The notes under the pieces are model-generated. The model saw only the letters and a program-made list of their open reading frames with translations. It did no database searches and was not told the DNA's origin. Shown here piece by piece: positions 44,580 through 54,483 of a stretch of DNA of 64,000 nt; within the stretch, counting starts at the first letter, position 1, and each line of letters starts with the position of its first letter. Source of the DNA: JABWBD01 sp040768665. GTDB taxonomy: Bacteria > Planctomycetota > Planctomycetia > Pirellulales > Thermoguttaceae. The stretch covers positions 1 through 64,000 of the forward strand of contig JAXGMN010000045.1 of NCBI GenBank assembly GCA_040768665.1. Direction: 5' to 3'. Made by a program: the position numbers and the translations under genes.

Positions 44580-45875
44580 ATGAATCGCCTCGTGTGCCTC
44601 ACAGGACTGTTGATCTTCGTTTCTTTCGGGGTTCTGCCGGCCGCCGAACCGTTTGTGGCCAACTATGACGAGAATAAAGTCCCCCAGTACACTCTTCCCG
44701 ACCCGCTCGTTATGGAAAGTGGCGACCGGCTGACGGAGGCAGCAATTTGGCGCGAGCAGCGGCGGGCCGAAATTCTCCGGCTGTTCGAGACGCACGTGTA
44801 CGGACGGTCGCCGGGGCGGCCGAAAGACATGTCCTTCCATAAGAAATCGGCCGCCGCCGACGCCTTGGACGGAAAGGCCGTCCGCAAGGAGATCACGGTC
44901 CGCTTGAGTGCCGACCCAGACGGTCCGAGCATGGACATCCTCCTTTATCTGCCCAAGGCGGCAGCGAAACCCGTACCGGTCTTCCTGGGGCTGAACTTCT
45001 ACGGGAATCACTCGATCCACCCGGAGCCGGGCATCACGCTCTCGAAGCAGTGGATGCGAGACAACAAAGAGTTCGGCGTGGTGAACAACCGCGCCACCGA
45101 GAAGTCGCGGGGAGTGCGGAGCAGCCGCTGGGCCGTCGAGAAGATTCTCGAGCGAGGCTACGGGTTGGCCACGGTGTACTACGGCGACATCGATCCCGAT
45201 TTCGACGACGGTTTTCAGAACGGCGTTCATCCGCTGTTCTACAAAACAGGACAGACCCGGCCTGCGGCGGACGAGTGGGGCTCGATCGGCGCGTGGGCGT
45301 GGGGGCTGAGCCGCGCCCTGGATTACCTCCAAACGGATCCGGACGTCGATGCGAAGCGGGTCGCGGTGATGGGACATTCCCGATTGGGCAAGACCGCGCT
45401 CTGGGCCGGAGCGCAAGACGAGCGGTTCGCGCTGGTGATCTCGAACAACTCCGGCTGCGGCGGCGCGTCCCTGAGCCGGCGGCGATTCGGCGAAACGGTC
45501 GGCCGAATCAATACCGCCTTCCCGCATTGGTTTTGCGACAACTTCGTCAAGTTCAACGATCGCGAAGAGCAGTTGCCGGTGGATCAGCATATGCTGATCG
45601 CACTGATCGCTCCCCGGCCCGTTTACGTGGCCAGCGCGGAGGAAGACCGTTGGGCCGATCCTCGCGGAGAGTTCCTTTCAGCTCAAGGCGCGGACCCGGT
45701 CTACCGTCTGCTCGGCACCGATGGGATGGCGGCCTCGGAGATGCCGGACCTGAATGAACCGATCACCAGCACGATCGGATACCACATCCGTCCGGGCAAG
45801 CACGATGTGACCGAGTACGACTGGCAGCGCTATATGGATTTCGCCGACCGGCATCTGGGGCGGGAAAGGGAATAA
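44580..45875 (+). CDS. CE15-like glucuronoyl esterase
   Basis: 431 residues from the ATG at 44580 with GGGAG upstream; signal peptide GLLIFVSFGVLPAAE. The alpha/beta hydrolase core has the catalytic Ser267 in GHSRLGKTALWAGAQD (CE15 motif GCSRxGK with His instead of Cys). The NNSGCGGASLSRRRFGE loop may carry the acid, and the late HIRPGKHDVT or FPHWFC the His. CE15 enzymes cut ester bonds between glucuronic acid of xylan and lignin alcohols. Other polysaccharide esterases share the fold, so the exact substrate is uncertain. Confidence 0.85.
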   Translation: MNRLVCLTGLLIFVSFGVLPAAEPFVANYDENKVPQYTLPDPLVMESGDRLTEAAIWREQRRAEILRLFETHVYGRSPGRPKDMSFHKKSAAADALDGKAVRKEITVRLSADPDGPSMDILLYLPKAAAKPVPVFLGLNFYGNHSIHPEPGITLSKQWMRDNKEFGVVNNRATEKSRGVRSSRWAVEKILERGYGLATVYYGDIDPDFDDGFQNGVHPLFYKTGQTRPAADEWGSIGAWAWGLSRALDYLQTDPDVDAKRVAVMGHSRLGKTALWAGAQDERFALVISNNSGCGGASLSRRRFGETVGRINTAFPHWFCDNFVKFNDREEQLPVDQHMLIALIAPRPVYVASAEEDRWADPRGEFLSAQGADPVYRLLGTDGMAASEMPDLNEPITSTIGYHIRPGKHDVTEYDWQRYMDFADRHLGRERE

Positions 45876-45948
45876 GGCCGGCTGTTGCGGCGTGGTGGGA
45901 GGCGTGGCGCGAAGTGGGTTGGGGGTTGCCGAGGTGGTCGGTGGCTCC

Positions 45949-45973
45949 AGGTCCCGCTCGGCAAGCGGGACCT
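45949..45973. repeat. 25-bp hairpin repeat, copy 2
   Basis: This is the exact reverse complement of 14071-14095. It overlaps the last bases of the PP-loop gene's stop codon (TAG, 45972-45974) and could serve as a terminator for it or for the convergent esterase gene. Confidence 0.75.
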
Positions 45974-46946
45974 ACTGTCTGACCGGCTGGACCCGAAAGA
46001 CCTCCTCGGGGCCGCCAGGCTGCACAACGCGAACGTCCGCAGTGGCGGGGTCGGCCTGGCGGGTGTATTGAAGGACCAGTTCGCCCGCCTGACGGACGGC
46101 ATCCCTGGCGCGGGGGCCGCGGACCAATGCGACCGGTCCGACGAAGTTCTCCGGGCGGACAAGAACCATCTCGGCGTGGTTCTCCCGATCGAAGAAGAGC
46201 TCGAGCCAGGCATTCTCTTCCTCGTTGCGGCCGACGACGATCTTCGTCGGTCCTTCAAAATGGATATGCCGCCCGACGTTGAGCAGCTCGAAGTCGGCGC
46301 GGCCGGCATCGGGGTCGGACCGGACCAGGTCGCGGACCCGCGGAGCGAACGTGATCTCCGTCAGGGAGCATCCGGTGGACGGCGGCGGAATCCAGCGGAC
46401 GCCGAGTTGCCGTGCCAGGCTGACCAGCGGCTTGCGGGCTCGCCCGTGAAACGCGTACAACCGCTCCCGGTCGATGAGCCCTTGCTGCTCCGGGATTGTC
46501 GGCGGCAAGAATTTTGCGGAAAGCGGCCGCAGCAATCGCCCCAGAAGCCCGGATTGGTTTTCGATAATCGCCAGATCGCGGCGTTTCTGGCTCATGGGCC
46601 GCTGACCGAGGATCTCGCCGGTGATCACGACACAGGCTTCCACCTCTTCCATGAACTTGCGTGCCATCGCGGCCATATAGATCCGGCAGTCGACACAGGG
46701 ATTCATCCCCTTGCCATAACCATAAGCGGGTTTGCGAATCAGGTCGACGTAGTTGTCGGCGACCGGAAGCACCGTCAGCCGCACTCCCAACTCCGCCGCC
46801 AATTGTGCGGCGGGGCTCTTACAGCAACGGAACGTGGTCCGGATATTCAGTGCCTCGACCTCGAAGCCTTGCTCCTGCAGGATTCGGATCGCCAAGGTAC
46901 TGTCCAACCCGCCGGAATAAAGCGCAACGGCGCGACGCGTCGACAC
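45972..46946 (-). CDS. PP-loop tRNA sulfurtransferase-like protein
   Basis: 324 residues from a GTG at 46946 with GAGGAA upstream. The PP-loop ATP-binding motif is SGGLDST (residues 11-17). Conserved cysteines lie in TTFRCCKSP and GMNPCVDCRIYM, with GEILGQRPMSQKR after them. The C-terminal part (about 230-300, DAVRQAGELVLQYTRQA) resembles the NFACT-R_2 RNA-binding domain found in a subgroup of MnmA/ThiI-like proteins. It probably thiolates a tRNA uridine, but which position is unknown. It follows rnc by 50 bases and may share its transcript. Confidence 0.85.
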   Translation of the reverse strand: MSTRRAVALYSGGLDSTLAIRILQEQGFEVEALNIRTTFRCCKSPAAQLAAELGVRLTVLPVADNYVDLIRKPAYGYGKGMNPCVDCRIYMAAMARKFMEEVEACVVITGEILGQRPMSQKRRDLAIIENQSGLLGRLLRPLSAKFLPPTIPEQQGLIDRERLYAFHGRARKPLVSLARQLGVRWIPPPSTGCSLTEITFAPRVRDLVRSDPDAGRADFELLNVGRHIHFEGPTKIVVGRNEEENAWLELFFDRENHAEMVLVRPENFVGPVALVRGPRARDAVRQAGELVLQYTRQADPATADVRVVQPGGPEEVFRVQPVRQ

Positions 46947-46996
46947 GGGGATTCCTCAATTTCGAAGGGGTAAAAAGACCTTGCCGGCGACGCTGG

Positions 46997-47734
46997 TCAG
47001 TCGGAGACGAAGGGCGGGGGCTCGCCGTTCATTTCGTGCAGAGCGTTTCGCGCGGCCCTCTGCTCGGCCTCTTTCTTATTGCGTCCCCACGCCCCTTGAT
47101 ACCGATTGCTGCCGACCTGCGCCGAGATCTTGAAACACTTGCTGTGATCCGGCCCCTTCTCGTCGAGCAGATGATAGGTCGGTGTCAAGCCATGCTCGCG
47201 CTGGGCGACCTGCTGCAAGAGCGACTTGTAGTTGCCGCCGATCTCGCCCACGGCTGCACGCTCGATTTCCGGGCCGACATACCGCTCGATGAACTGCCTC
47301 GCGGCCTCGATTCCGCCGTCGAGGTAAATGGCCGCGATCAGCGACTCGAAGACATCCGCCAGCAGAGAAGGCGGCACTGTCGGGTGGGTCGTCATACCCT
47401 TCCCGAGAATAAGAAACTCCTGCATTCCCAGCGATTGACTGATCTTTGCGCAGGTCTGACGGCTGACGACGATCGACTTCACTCGCGTAAGATCACCTTC
47501 CAGGTACTCGGGATACTGCTGGAAGAGGAGTTCACAGACCACGGCCCCGAGAATCGCGTCGCCGAGGAATTCAAGCCGCTCGTTAGATGCCAAGCGGTGT
47601 AGAGCCCCCGAGGCGTGCGTCAGCGAGGCCCGAAGAAGAGTCTTGTCGACGAACGTGTAGCCGAGCCGCTCTTCACACCCCTCCAACTGCGAGAGCAACT
47701 CGGGTTCCAGATCCGATTCCGCTTCCAACGACAT
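46997..47734 (-). CDS. rnc: Ribonuclease III
   Basis: 245 residues. The signature NERLEFLGDAIL at 51-62 carries the metal-binding Glu and Asp. The second acidic pair is in LADVFESLIAAIYLDGG. The double-stranded RNA-binding domain covers about 170-240 (NYKSLLQQVAQREHGLTPTY and KKEAEQRAARNAL). The enzyme cuts double-stranded RNA in rRNA and mRNA maturation. The ATG has only a weak ribosome site (GCAGG). Confidence 0.97.
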   Translation of the reverse strand: MSLEAESDLEPELLSQLEGCEERLGYTFVDKTLLRASLTHASGALHRLASNERLEFLGDAILGAVVCELLFQQYPEYLEGDLTRVKSIVVSRQTCAKISQSLGMQEFLILGKGMTTHPTVPPSLLADVFESLIAAIYLDGGIEAARQFIERYVGPEIERAAVGEIGGNYKSLLQQVAQREHGLTPTYHLLDEKGPDHSKCFKISAQVGSNRYQGAWGRNKKEAEQRAARNALHEMNGEPPPFVSD

Positions 47735-48078
47735 AACCTGCGCTCAACGCGAACGGGCCGACCGAACAGACCAATATCATAGCAAGCTAACAGGGGGGGT
47801 GGGTTTTGTCAACGGCTCTTATTTTGCGGCCGAGGTCGTATTTCGGCCAATCAAGGCGTTTTGGGGCGAAACACGCGGGCCGAAGACAGACCTGTCCTCT
47901 TCGATTCCGCCTGGGGACCGATGCAGCGTGCTTGACCCGCCCCGGAATTCTCCGAAAAATGCTTCCGGGTGGTTTCGGCATCGCATGGGTCGGCGAAAGT
48001 CCCATGGGCCGTACTTCAGGACGAGGTAAGCTGGTCTTCCAGCGCCGAATTTCCCCTTATGTTCCCAGGTGAAACATT
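47735..48078. other. Non-coding divergent intergenic region
   Basis: Between rnc (minus) and the CobB-like gene (plus). It contains a G-run near 47790 and no supported gene. Promoters for both genes should lie here. Confidence 0.5.
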
Positions 48079-49428
48079 ATGTCTCAAATGCCCCGGCTTG
48101 CTATTGGAACCATTCAGCCGGGCGCCGAACCTCAAGCGGTTCTTTGGGCGCTTACGGAAGCATTTCGACGAGCCGGAGTCCACGTGCAGAGCTTTCTGTC
48201 GCGGTCCCACTTTCCGCGACACCTGGGGGCTGCGACCGTCACCGGCACCCACGTGCGGCATCTGGATAGCTGGCTTATGTCGCCGCAGGTCTGCCGCGAG
48301 CTATTCGAGCGAGCGGCGAACGCCGCCGATCTGACCCTGGTGGAAGGACAGTTCGCTCCGGCGACCGGATCCGATATGTGCGGCGGACGCCTGGAACCGC
48401 TTTGTCGATGGCTCGATCTACCGCGCTTGCTTGTAGTCGACGGTTCGGCAGTCCAACCTTGCAGCATCCCGATGCGGCCCCGGTTCGGCGACGGGCTTTT
48501 GCTGGATCGGGTCGCCGGTCCGCGGCACCTGGCATTCCTGACGACGGAACTGGAGTCTCTTTGGGGAATCCCGGTCTTGGGAGCATTGGTGGATCGGCCT
48601 GGCTTGCGGCGGAAGCTGAATCGCCTCGCCGCAGGCAGTTGCTTTCCCCCGGAGCTATCCGCCGCTCTGGCAGATCAACTGATTACCACGTGCCGGCTCG
48701 AACGGATCTGGGAAATCGCCGTGGGGCGCGAGATGCCGGAGCCGTTGCCGCGGTGCCGCTGCCTTGTGGAGATCTTTCCCAAACTGACGGTGGCGATCGC
48801 CTACGACGAGGCGTTTTACCGCTACTTCCCGGACACGCTTGATTTGCTCGAGCTGCGCGGCGCGACCGTGGTCGACTTTTCGCCGCTTCGTGACGAGGCC
48901 ATCCCGCAGGGAACCGACATTGTCTATCTCGGCTGCGGCCACCCCGAACTTTATGCCCGGGCGCTCTCGGAGAACCACTGCATCAGTGCATCGATCCGGA
49001 GCCACATCCGTTCGGGCGGACGGGTCTATGCCGAGGGCGGCGGAGCGGCCTATCTCTGCCAGCAGATGGAAACACCGGCCGGCGATTTTCGCCGGATGGT
49101 GGGCATCTTCCCTGCCGTTGCCCGCCTCCGGCGCTCGCCGGCAGTTTCGACCGCGGTCGAAGTGACCGTGGCGAAACCGAGTTGGTTGGGGCTGCCCGGC
49201 ACGAGGATCCGCGGCTACACGAATCCGAATTGGCAGTTGGAGGCAACAGGCCCGCCGGCAAGCCTGCTCGGCGAATCGCAGCGCTGCGGTGATCTGATCT
49301 GCAGCTCGTCCGCGGTCGGCAGCCTCCTGCATCTCAACTTTGCCGCCCAGCCGCACTGCTTTCGCCATTTCTTCTATCCACTCCGTTGCCGCGGCGTGGC
49401 AACTGATCCCTGGGCGGCCGTTCGCTGA
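48079..49428 (+). CDS. CobB/CbiA-like protein with degenerate Walker A and missing amidotransferase Cys
   Basis: 449 residues. The general layout follows cobyrinate a,c-diamide synthase: an N-terminal dethiobiotin-synthase-like ATPase domain and a C-terminal class I glutamine amidotransferase domain. The first strand reads LAIGTIQPGAEPQAVLWAL, without the GxxxxGK(T/S) loop. The later motif GGRVYAEGGGAAYLCQQ corresponds to the amidotransferase nucleophile site, where Cys is normally in AECGG; here it is Gly. Neither reaction should be possible in the usual way. The 3' end overlaps the convergent polyferredoxin gene by 55 bases. A regulatory or structural role is inferred. Confidence 0.75.
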   Translation: MSQMPRLAIGTIQPGAEPQAVLWALTEAFRRAGVHVQSFLSRSHFPRHLGAATVTGTHVRHLDSWLMSPQVCRELFERAANAADLTLVEGQFAPATGSDMCGGRLEPLCRWLDLPRLLVVDGSAVQPCSIPMRPRFGDGLLLDRVAGPRHLAFLTTELESLWGIPVLGALVDRPGLRRKLNRLAAGSCFPPELSAALADQLITTCRLERIWEIAVGREMPEPLPRCRCLVEIFPKLTVAIAYDEAFYRYFPDTLDLLELRGATVVDFSPLRDEAIPQGTDIVYLGCGHPELYARALSENHCISASIRSHIRSGGRVYAEGGGAAYLCQQMETPAGDFRRMVGIFPAVARLRRSPAVSTAVEVTVAKPSWLGLPGTRIRGYTNPNWQLEATGPPASLLGESQRCGDLICSSSAVGSLLHLNFAAQPHCFRHFFYPLRCRGVATDPWAAVR

Positions 49429-50801
49429 ATGGAGCGCGCCGGGTTTTCCGGCGCGTGCGGCACGACATAGATCGCCTTTTGCAGCCGAATCCCGGCCGCC
49501 GACTCGGTTTCCTTCGTCGCGTTGGTTCCCGGGCATGCCACTTCGCACGCGCCGCATCCGGGGCATAACTGCGGATCCACGCGCGGGCTGGTCACGTACG
49601 TGTCGTAGTCGAACTCGAGGCGGATTGCCTGGTAGGGACATGCGTTACGACAGATCGCGCATTCCCGCTCGCCATTCTCCGGTGAAAGGAGGCATAGGCT
49701 CATGTCCACCTTCGCCAGCCCCATCGGCTGCGACGGCTTCGCTTCCAGACTCAATGGTGCAATGGCTCCGCTCGGACAAACCTGCGTGCAGAGGCGGCAG
49801 TCTTCCTTGCAGTAGCTCTGGTCGAAACGGACCACCGGCGCCAGGTACCCGGCGAGGGTCGCGGGCGCCAGGTCGGGGCGCAGGATCTTTTCCGGGCACG
49901 CCCTCAGGCAGTTGCCGCACCGAACGCACAGCCATGGGAACTCCTCCTCGCGTGCTGCACCGGGTGGCCGGATCGCCTGCCTGCGGGAACCGCTCGCCCT
50001 CGCCCAAGCGGCGACACCGCCGCCCGCCGCTGCGGCCACTGCCCCGGTGCTCAACGCGAAGACCGTTCGCCGCGAGAGCCGCACCGCACGTCCATGGGAA
50101 TCAACGGGCTTTGCAATTGGTTTGCGTCTTAGACCTGTCACCGCCCGGACGCCGATAGAGAGCAACTCTTGCGTCGCTCCCAGCGGGCACACGCGCAGGC
50201 ACCAGGCATTGGGCCAGAGGGCCGAACTGATGGCGATCAGCAACAGTCCGATTGCCGCCGCCCAGCCGGCCACGCGCGCCGGGTCATGCCACAGGCTGAA
50301 TGCGCCGCTGAAGATCGCGAGCGAATCCAGCCAGATCGCCAACGGGCAACCCAACAGCGCACCGGCCGCCGTGGCGAGAACGATCCAGCGTCCCACGAGC
50401 GGCAACCGGACAAAGGCCGTCCTTGCCGAGGGCCGCAGCCGCCGCAGCGGGTCGATGCACAAGCCCACCGGACAGGCGTAGCGACAAAACCAGCGTTTCG
50501 AAAAAAGCACCAGCACAAGGACCGGCAGGCCGATCCAGACGGCCGGAGGCAACGCCATGACCGACCAGTGATTCGTATCGGATACTGCCGTCATGGTACG
50601 GCCGGCCAAGGTCGACATGATCCCGACGTAGGGGCTCAGGGCCGGGACGAACAACGAGGCCCACGGCCACGTCTCGATCGCGCCCGTCAACACGACGATC
50701 ATCGACAGCAGAAACAAGAGACGCACAGATAGCCGCAACCTCCGGCTTTTCGACGGTTGCGAAACTTCGCTCGACTCCGAGCCGTTTTCCGGTTGGTTCA
50801 T
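49374..50801 (-). CDS. Membrane-bound polyferredoxin (NapH/YccM-like)
   Basis: 475 residues with about five hydrophobic helices in the first 270. CRYACPVG and CLRVCPLGA are the paired CxxxCP motifs of NapH/CcoG-type proteins. After a twin-Arg helix (LSRRTVFALSTGAVAAAAGG) come four cysteine clusters: CVRCGNCLRACP, CKEDCRLCTQVCPSG, ECAICRNACP and CPGCGACEVACPG, enough for several [4Fe-4S] centres. It should pass electrons across or along the cytoplasmic membrane. Partner enzymes are not adjacent. The N terminus has a polar tail of about 20 residues. Confidence 0.88.
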   Translation of the reverse strand: MNQPENGSESSEVSQPSKSRRLRLSVRLLFLLSMIVVLTGAIETWPWASLFVPALSPYVGIMSTLAGRTMTAVSDTNHWSVMALPPAVWIGLPVLVLVLFSKRWFCRYACPVGLCIDPLRRLRPSARTAFVRLPLVGRWIVLATAAGALLGCPLAIWLDSLAIFSGAFSLWHDPARVAGWAAAIGLLLIAISSALWPNAWCLRVCPLGATQELLSIGVRAVTGLRRKPIAKPVDSHGRAVRLSRRTVFALSTGAVAAAAGGGVAAWARASGSRRQAIRPPGAAREEEFPWLCVRCGNCLRACPEKILRPDLAPATLAGYLAPVVRFDQSYCKEDCRLCTQVCPSGAIAPLSLEAKPSQPMGLAKVDMSLCLLSPENGERECAICRNACPYQAIRLEFDYDTYVTSPRVDPQLCPGCGACEVACPGTNATKETESAAGIRLQKAIYVVPHAPENPARSIQRTAAQGSVATPRQRSG

Positions 50802-51089
50802 AAGAATCTCTGTTCCTTCGGGGGCAAATAGCCTGATTTTAATGCAGTCGAGGCCGTGAAAGCAAGGCTGTCGACCGCGCCGCGTGGCAGCCTAAGTCCA
50901 GATTTGCGAAGGGGCTGCGGATAGAACACCCCGGCCAAAGATGCCGTGCTGCCGATCGGACGCGTCTTCGAGCAGCAGTCTTCTCACACAGGGAGCCCGC
51001 GGCACCGATATGGGGGTAATTTTTCGCGGCGAGTTGTGGCAAGATGAAAGGACTGCCGACGAAGTACAGCCCATTCACGGAGAAATCTC

Positions 51090-54000
51090 ATGAAGAGCCT
51101 GCTGGGAGCAACCCTGTTGATCGTCAGCGTCGCCGGGGCCGCGGCCGCGCAAGCGGCGATTACGCCCGCCGAGCTACGCTGTGAATACCGCGTGAATCCG
51201 CTAGGAATCGACGAGACGGTGCCGCGGTTGAGCTGGATCGTGACGTCCGACCATCGCGGTCAGAGCCAGACCGCCTACCAGATCCTTGTGGCCGGTAGCC
51301 GCGAGCAATTGCAGAAGGACCGGGCCGATCTCTGGGACAGTGGAAAAGTCGCCGGCCGGGAAACCGTGAATATCGCGTACCAGGGTTCCACGCTCCCGTC
51401 GCGTCAGGTATGCCATTGGAAGGTCCGTGTCTGGGATCGCGACGGCCGGCCGTCGGACTGGTCGGCGCCCGCGATGTGGACGATGGGGCTTCTCGACCCC
51501 AACGACTGGCAGGCTCGTTATGTCAGCTTCCAAGACACGGCGCCCGTGCACAAGGATCCAAAATCGCTCTATCTCCCGCCGGCCCGTCAGTACCGCAAGG
51601 AGTTTCAAGCGTCCAAGCCCGTCCGCCGCGCCACGCTCTATGCGACGGCGCTGGGAATCTACGAACTCGCTCTGAACGGGCAGCGCGTCAGCGACGGGTG
51701 GTTTGCCCCGGGTTGGACCGACTATCATCAGCGAGCCTATTACCAGACGTACGATGTGACGCCCTTGGTTCAATCGGGCGGCAACGCGATCGGCGCCTGG
51801 GTCGCGGACGGCTGGTACAGCGGCTATGTCGGGTTCGGCCTGCTGACCGGGATGGGCACCGAGCGGATCGGCCGCTACACCTACGGCAAGACACCGTCGC
51901 TCATGGCGCAACTGGAGATCGAGTACCAGGACGGCTCCGTCGAGATCGTCGGCACGGATCGGACCTGGAAAGTGACCGGCGAAGGCCCGATCCGGGAAGC
52001 CGATCTCTTGATGGGCGAGTTCTACGACGCGCGACTTCAGACCCCGAGCTGGTCGAAGCCCGGCTTCGACGATCGCCACTGGCAGACGGCAATCCTCGCG
52101 GAAGAAAACGGCAATCCAACCGCCACGTTTTACGAAGCTCGGAATCCGGCAGAGGCCGGCAAGGGACCCGGTATCGAAGGGCGAAGGATCGACCTGGGAT
52201 TCAAGCGGCCCCGCTTGGAAGCGTTTCCCGGATTGCCGGTCCGCGTGACCGAAGAGATTCGCCCGATCGAAATCACCCAGCCCGAGCCCGGCAAGGCGAT
52301 CTTCAATCTGGGGCAGAATTTCGCGGGCGTCGTGCGGCTGAAAGTGAAGGGACCGGCCGGCCACCAGATCAGGCTCCGCCACGGCGAGATGCTGCACCCG
52401 GACGGCCGGTTGATGACCGAGAATCTTCGCAAGGCACGAGCGATCGACCACTATGTATGCAACGGCGATCCGGAAGGCGAGGTCTACACGCCGCGTTTCA
52501 CCTTTCACGGCTTTCAATACGTGGAGGTGTCGAATCTGCCGGGGCTGCCGAACCTCGACACCATCACCGGCTTGGTGCTCAACTCCGACACGCCTCTGAC
52601 CAGCTCGTTCGAATGCTCGGACCCGATGGTCAACCGGTTGTTCAAGAATGTCGTCTGGACCCAGCGGGCGAATTTCCTGGATTTGCCGACCGATTGCCCC
52701 CAGCGCGACGAACGCATGGGCTGGACCGGCGATGCGCAGGTTTACATCGGCACAGCGGCCTACAATGCCGACGTGGCGGCCTTCTACACGAAGTGGCTCC
52801 GCGAGCTGATGGAGTCGCAGCGGCCCAGCGGGGCATTTCCAGGATATGCCCCCTTTCCCTTCCAGCACGGCTGGGATTTCGGCACCGCTTGGGCCGACGC
52901 CGGCGTGATCTGCCCCTGGACGATCTGGCAGGCCTATGGCGACACTCGCGTGATCGAGCGATGCTGGGAACCGATGAAACGGTTCCTGGCGTGGCGGAAA
53001 TCCGCCAGCCGCGACGGCCTTGGCGTCGCCCACGGCAACAACTGGGGCGACTGGCTGGCGCAGGGCGCGAAGACGCCGCTGGAGTATATCGATACCATCT
53101 ACTTCGCGATCTCGTCGCGGATGATGGCCGAGATGGCCGCTGCCATCGATCGTGAGCAGGAGGCCCAAGCGTATCAAGAACAGTTCGATCGTATCCGCGA
53201 GGCGCTGAACAAGAAATATGTCCGCGAGGACGGCAGCCTGACGGTGAACACGCAGACGGCCTACGCGCTGGCCCTATTTGCCGATCTCATCCCGGAGCGG
53301 CTCCGTCCTGCGACGGGACGGAAACTGGCGGACATGGTTGCCGAGAACGGCAATCGCATGGCGACCGGCTTCTTGGGGACCCGCCCGCTGCTGCCGGTGC
53401 TGTCGTCGGTCGGCCAGAACGACCTGGCGGTGTTTCTCCTGCAAAGCCGCGAATTTCCCTCGTGGGGATACGAGATCCAGCAGGGCGCAACGACGATCTG
53501 GGAGCGGTGGGACAGCTACACCAAGGAAGACGGCTTCGGACGGCACAACGCGGCGATGAACTCGTTCGCGCACTACTCGTTCGGGGCGGTTTGCGAGTGG
53601 ATGTTCCAGACCCTGGCAGGAATCGGATCGGACGGGCCCGGCTATGCCAGGATCGTGCTGCGGCCCACGCCGCCACGCCCGGGAAGCAACGCCGAGCATA
53701 AGCCAATCGACTGGGTAAAGGCCTCTTATGATTCGATCCGCGGCCGGATTGAGTCCGAGTGGCGGGTGGAAGGCGATCGCTTTACGCTCCGTGCAATGAT
53801 CCCCACGAACACGACGGCAACGGTGTATCTGCCTGCCGCCGATGCGGCAAACGTCACCGAAGGCGGCAAGCCGCTGAAGGAGGTCGAGGGTGTCCGGCTT
53901 CTCCGCGTCGAGAACGGCCGGGCAGTGCTGGAGGTTGCTTCCGGCCGTTACATGTTTCAGTCGACCGGTGGAATCGCAACGGCAGAAACCGCTTTGGCGA

Positions 54001-54464
54001 CTTCCGAGCCGGCCGATCACTCCACGAACCCGGAGAGCATCGACCTGGAAGACGCGGTCCGCGTGGCCCACTGGGATTTTCACCGCGCCGACGACGTGGC
54101 TCGATGGTCCGACCTGCACAATCTGAGAATCGATCCGCGCGGCGAAGACGTGTATCTCGTCGCCACCGGTCCGGATCCTTGGATGGTGACGGAACTGTCT
54201 GAGCCTCTGGGCGGTGCGCTGGCGGTCGTGCTGAAAGCCAGGCCGACGCAAGGGGCCAGCGCCCAGTTCTTCTGGGCGCCGCCGGAAGGAGGTTTCAGCG
54301 AACGAGCGGCAAACTCCCGGCCGCTGAATCCCACCGATGCGACCCAGCAGTACCTGTTTCGAATTGGCGGCGGGAAGCCACTCGGCAAGCTTCGTCTCGA
54401 CCCATTTTCCAGCGAAGGCGAGATGCGGATCGAATCGATCACGATCTATGGCCTGAAGGATTAA
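51090..54464 (+). CDS. Secreted alpha-L-rhamnosidase (GH78)
   Basis: 1124 residues; GGAG precedes the ATG. A signal peptide (LLGATLLIVSVAGAAAAQ) is followed by the N-terminal beta domains (FQASKPVRRATLYATALGIYELALNG, SDGWFAPGWTDYHQRAYYQTYDV). Next is the concanavalin-like domain with FNLGQNFAGVVRLKVKG and RHGEMLHPDGRL, then the (alpha/alpha)6 barrel. Catalytic acids are in DCPQRDERMGWTGDAQ (Asp540 and Glu541) and near WERWDSY. An extra C-terminal domain of about 150 residues (from 970) may bind carbohydrate. The enzyme releases L-rhamnose from pectic or algal polysaccharides. Confidence 0.93.
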   Translation: MKSLLGATLLIVSVAGAAAAQAAITPAELRCEYRVNPLGIDETVPRLSWIVTSDHRGQSQTAYQILVAGSREQLQKDRADLWDSGKVAGRETVNIAYQGSTLPSRQVCHWKVRVWDRDGRPSDWSAPAMWTMGLLDPNDWQARYVSFQDTAPVHKDPKSLYLPPARQYRKEFQASKPVRRATLYATALGIYELALNGQRVSDGWFAPGWTDYHQRAYYQTYDVTPLVQSGGNAIGAWVADGWYSGYVGFGLLTGMGTERIGRYTYGKTPSLMAQLEIEYQDGSVEIVGTDRTWKVTGEGPIREADLLMGEFYDARLQTPSWSKPGFDDRHWQTAILAEENGNPTATFYEARNPAEAGKGPGIEGRRIDLGFKRPRLEAFPGLPVRVTEEIRPIEITQPEPGKAIFNLGQNFAGVVRLKVKGPAGHQIRLRHGEMLHPDGRLMTENLRKARAIDHYVCNGDPEGEVYTPRFTFHGFQYVEVSNLPGLPNLDTITGLVLNSDTPLTSSFECSDPMVNRLFKNVVWTQRANFLDLPTDCPQRDERMGWTGDAQVYIGTAAYNADVAAFYTKWLRELMESQRPSGAFPGYAPFPFQHGWDFGTAWADAGVICPWTIWQAYGDTRVIERCWEPMKRFLAWRKSASRDGLGVAHGNNWGDWLAQGAKTPLEYIDTIYFAISSRMMAEMAAAIDREQEAQAYQEQFDRIREALNKKYVREDGSLTVNTQTAYALALFADLIPERLRPATGRKLADMVAENGNRMATGFLGTRPLLPVLSSVGQNDLAVFLLQSREFPSWGYEIQQGATTIWERWDSYTKEDGFGRHNAAMNSFAHYSFGAVCEWMFQTLAGIGSDGPGYARIVLRPTPPRPGSNAEHKPIDWVKASYDSIRGRIESEWRVEGDRFTLRAMIPTNTTATVYLPAADAANVTEGGKPLKEVEGVRLLRVENGRAVLEVASGRYMFQSTGGIATAETALATSEPADHSTNPESIDLEDAVRVAHWDFHRADDVARWSDLHNLRIDPRGEDVYLVATGPDPWMVTELSEPLGGALAVVLKARPTQGASAQFFWAPPEGGFSERAANSRPLNPTDATQQYLFRIGGGKPLGKLRLDPFSSEGEMRIESITIYGLKD

Positions 54465-54483
54465 GTGGCCCTAAGAAAACAAA

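Noticed and set aside
51201..53177. Long open frame on the minus strand (658 codons) opposite the rhamnosidase
   Set aside because: It is a shadow of the GC-rich GH78 gene: no ribosome site, no family resemblance, and an Arg/Gly/His composition typical of antisense frames.
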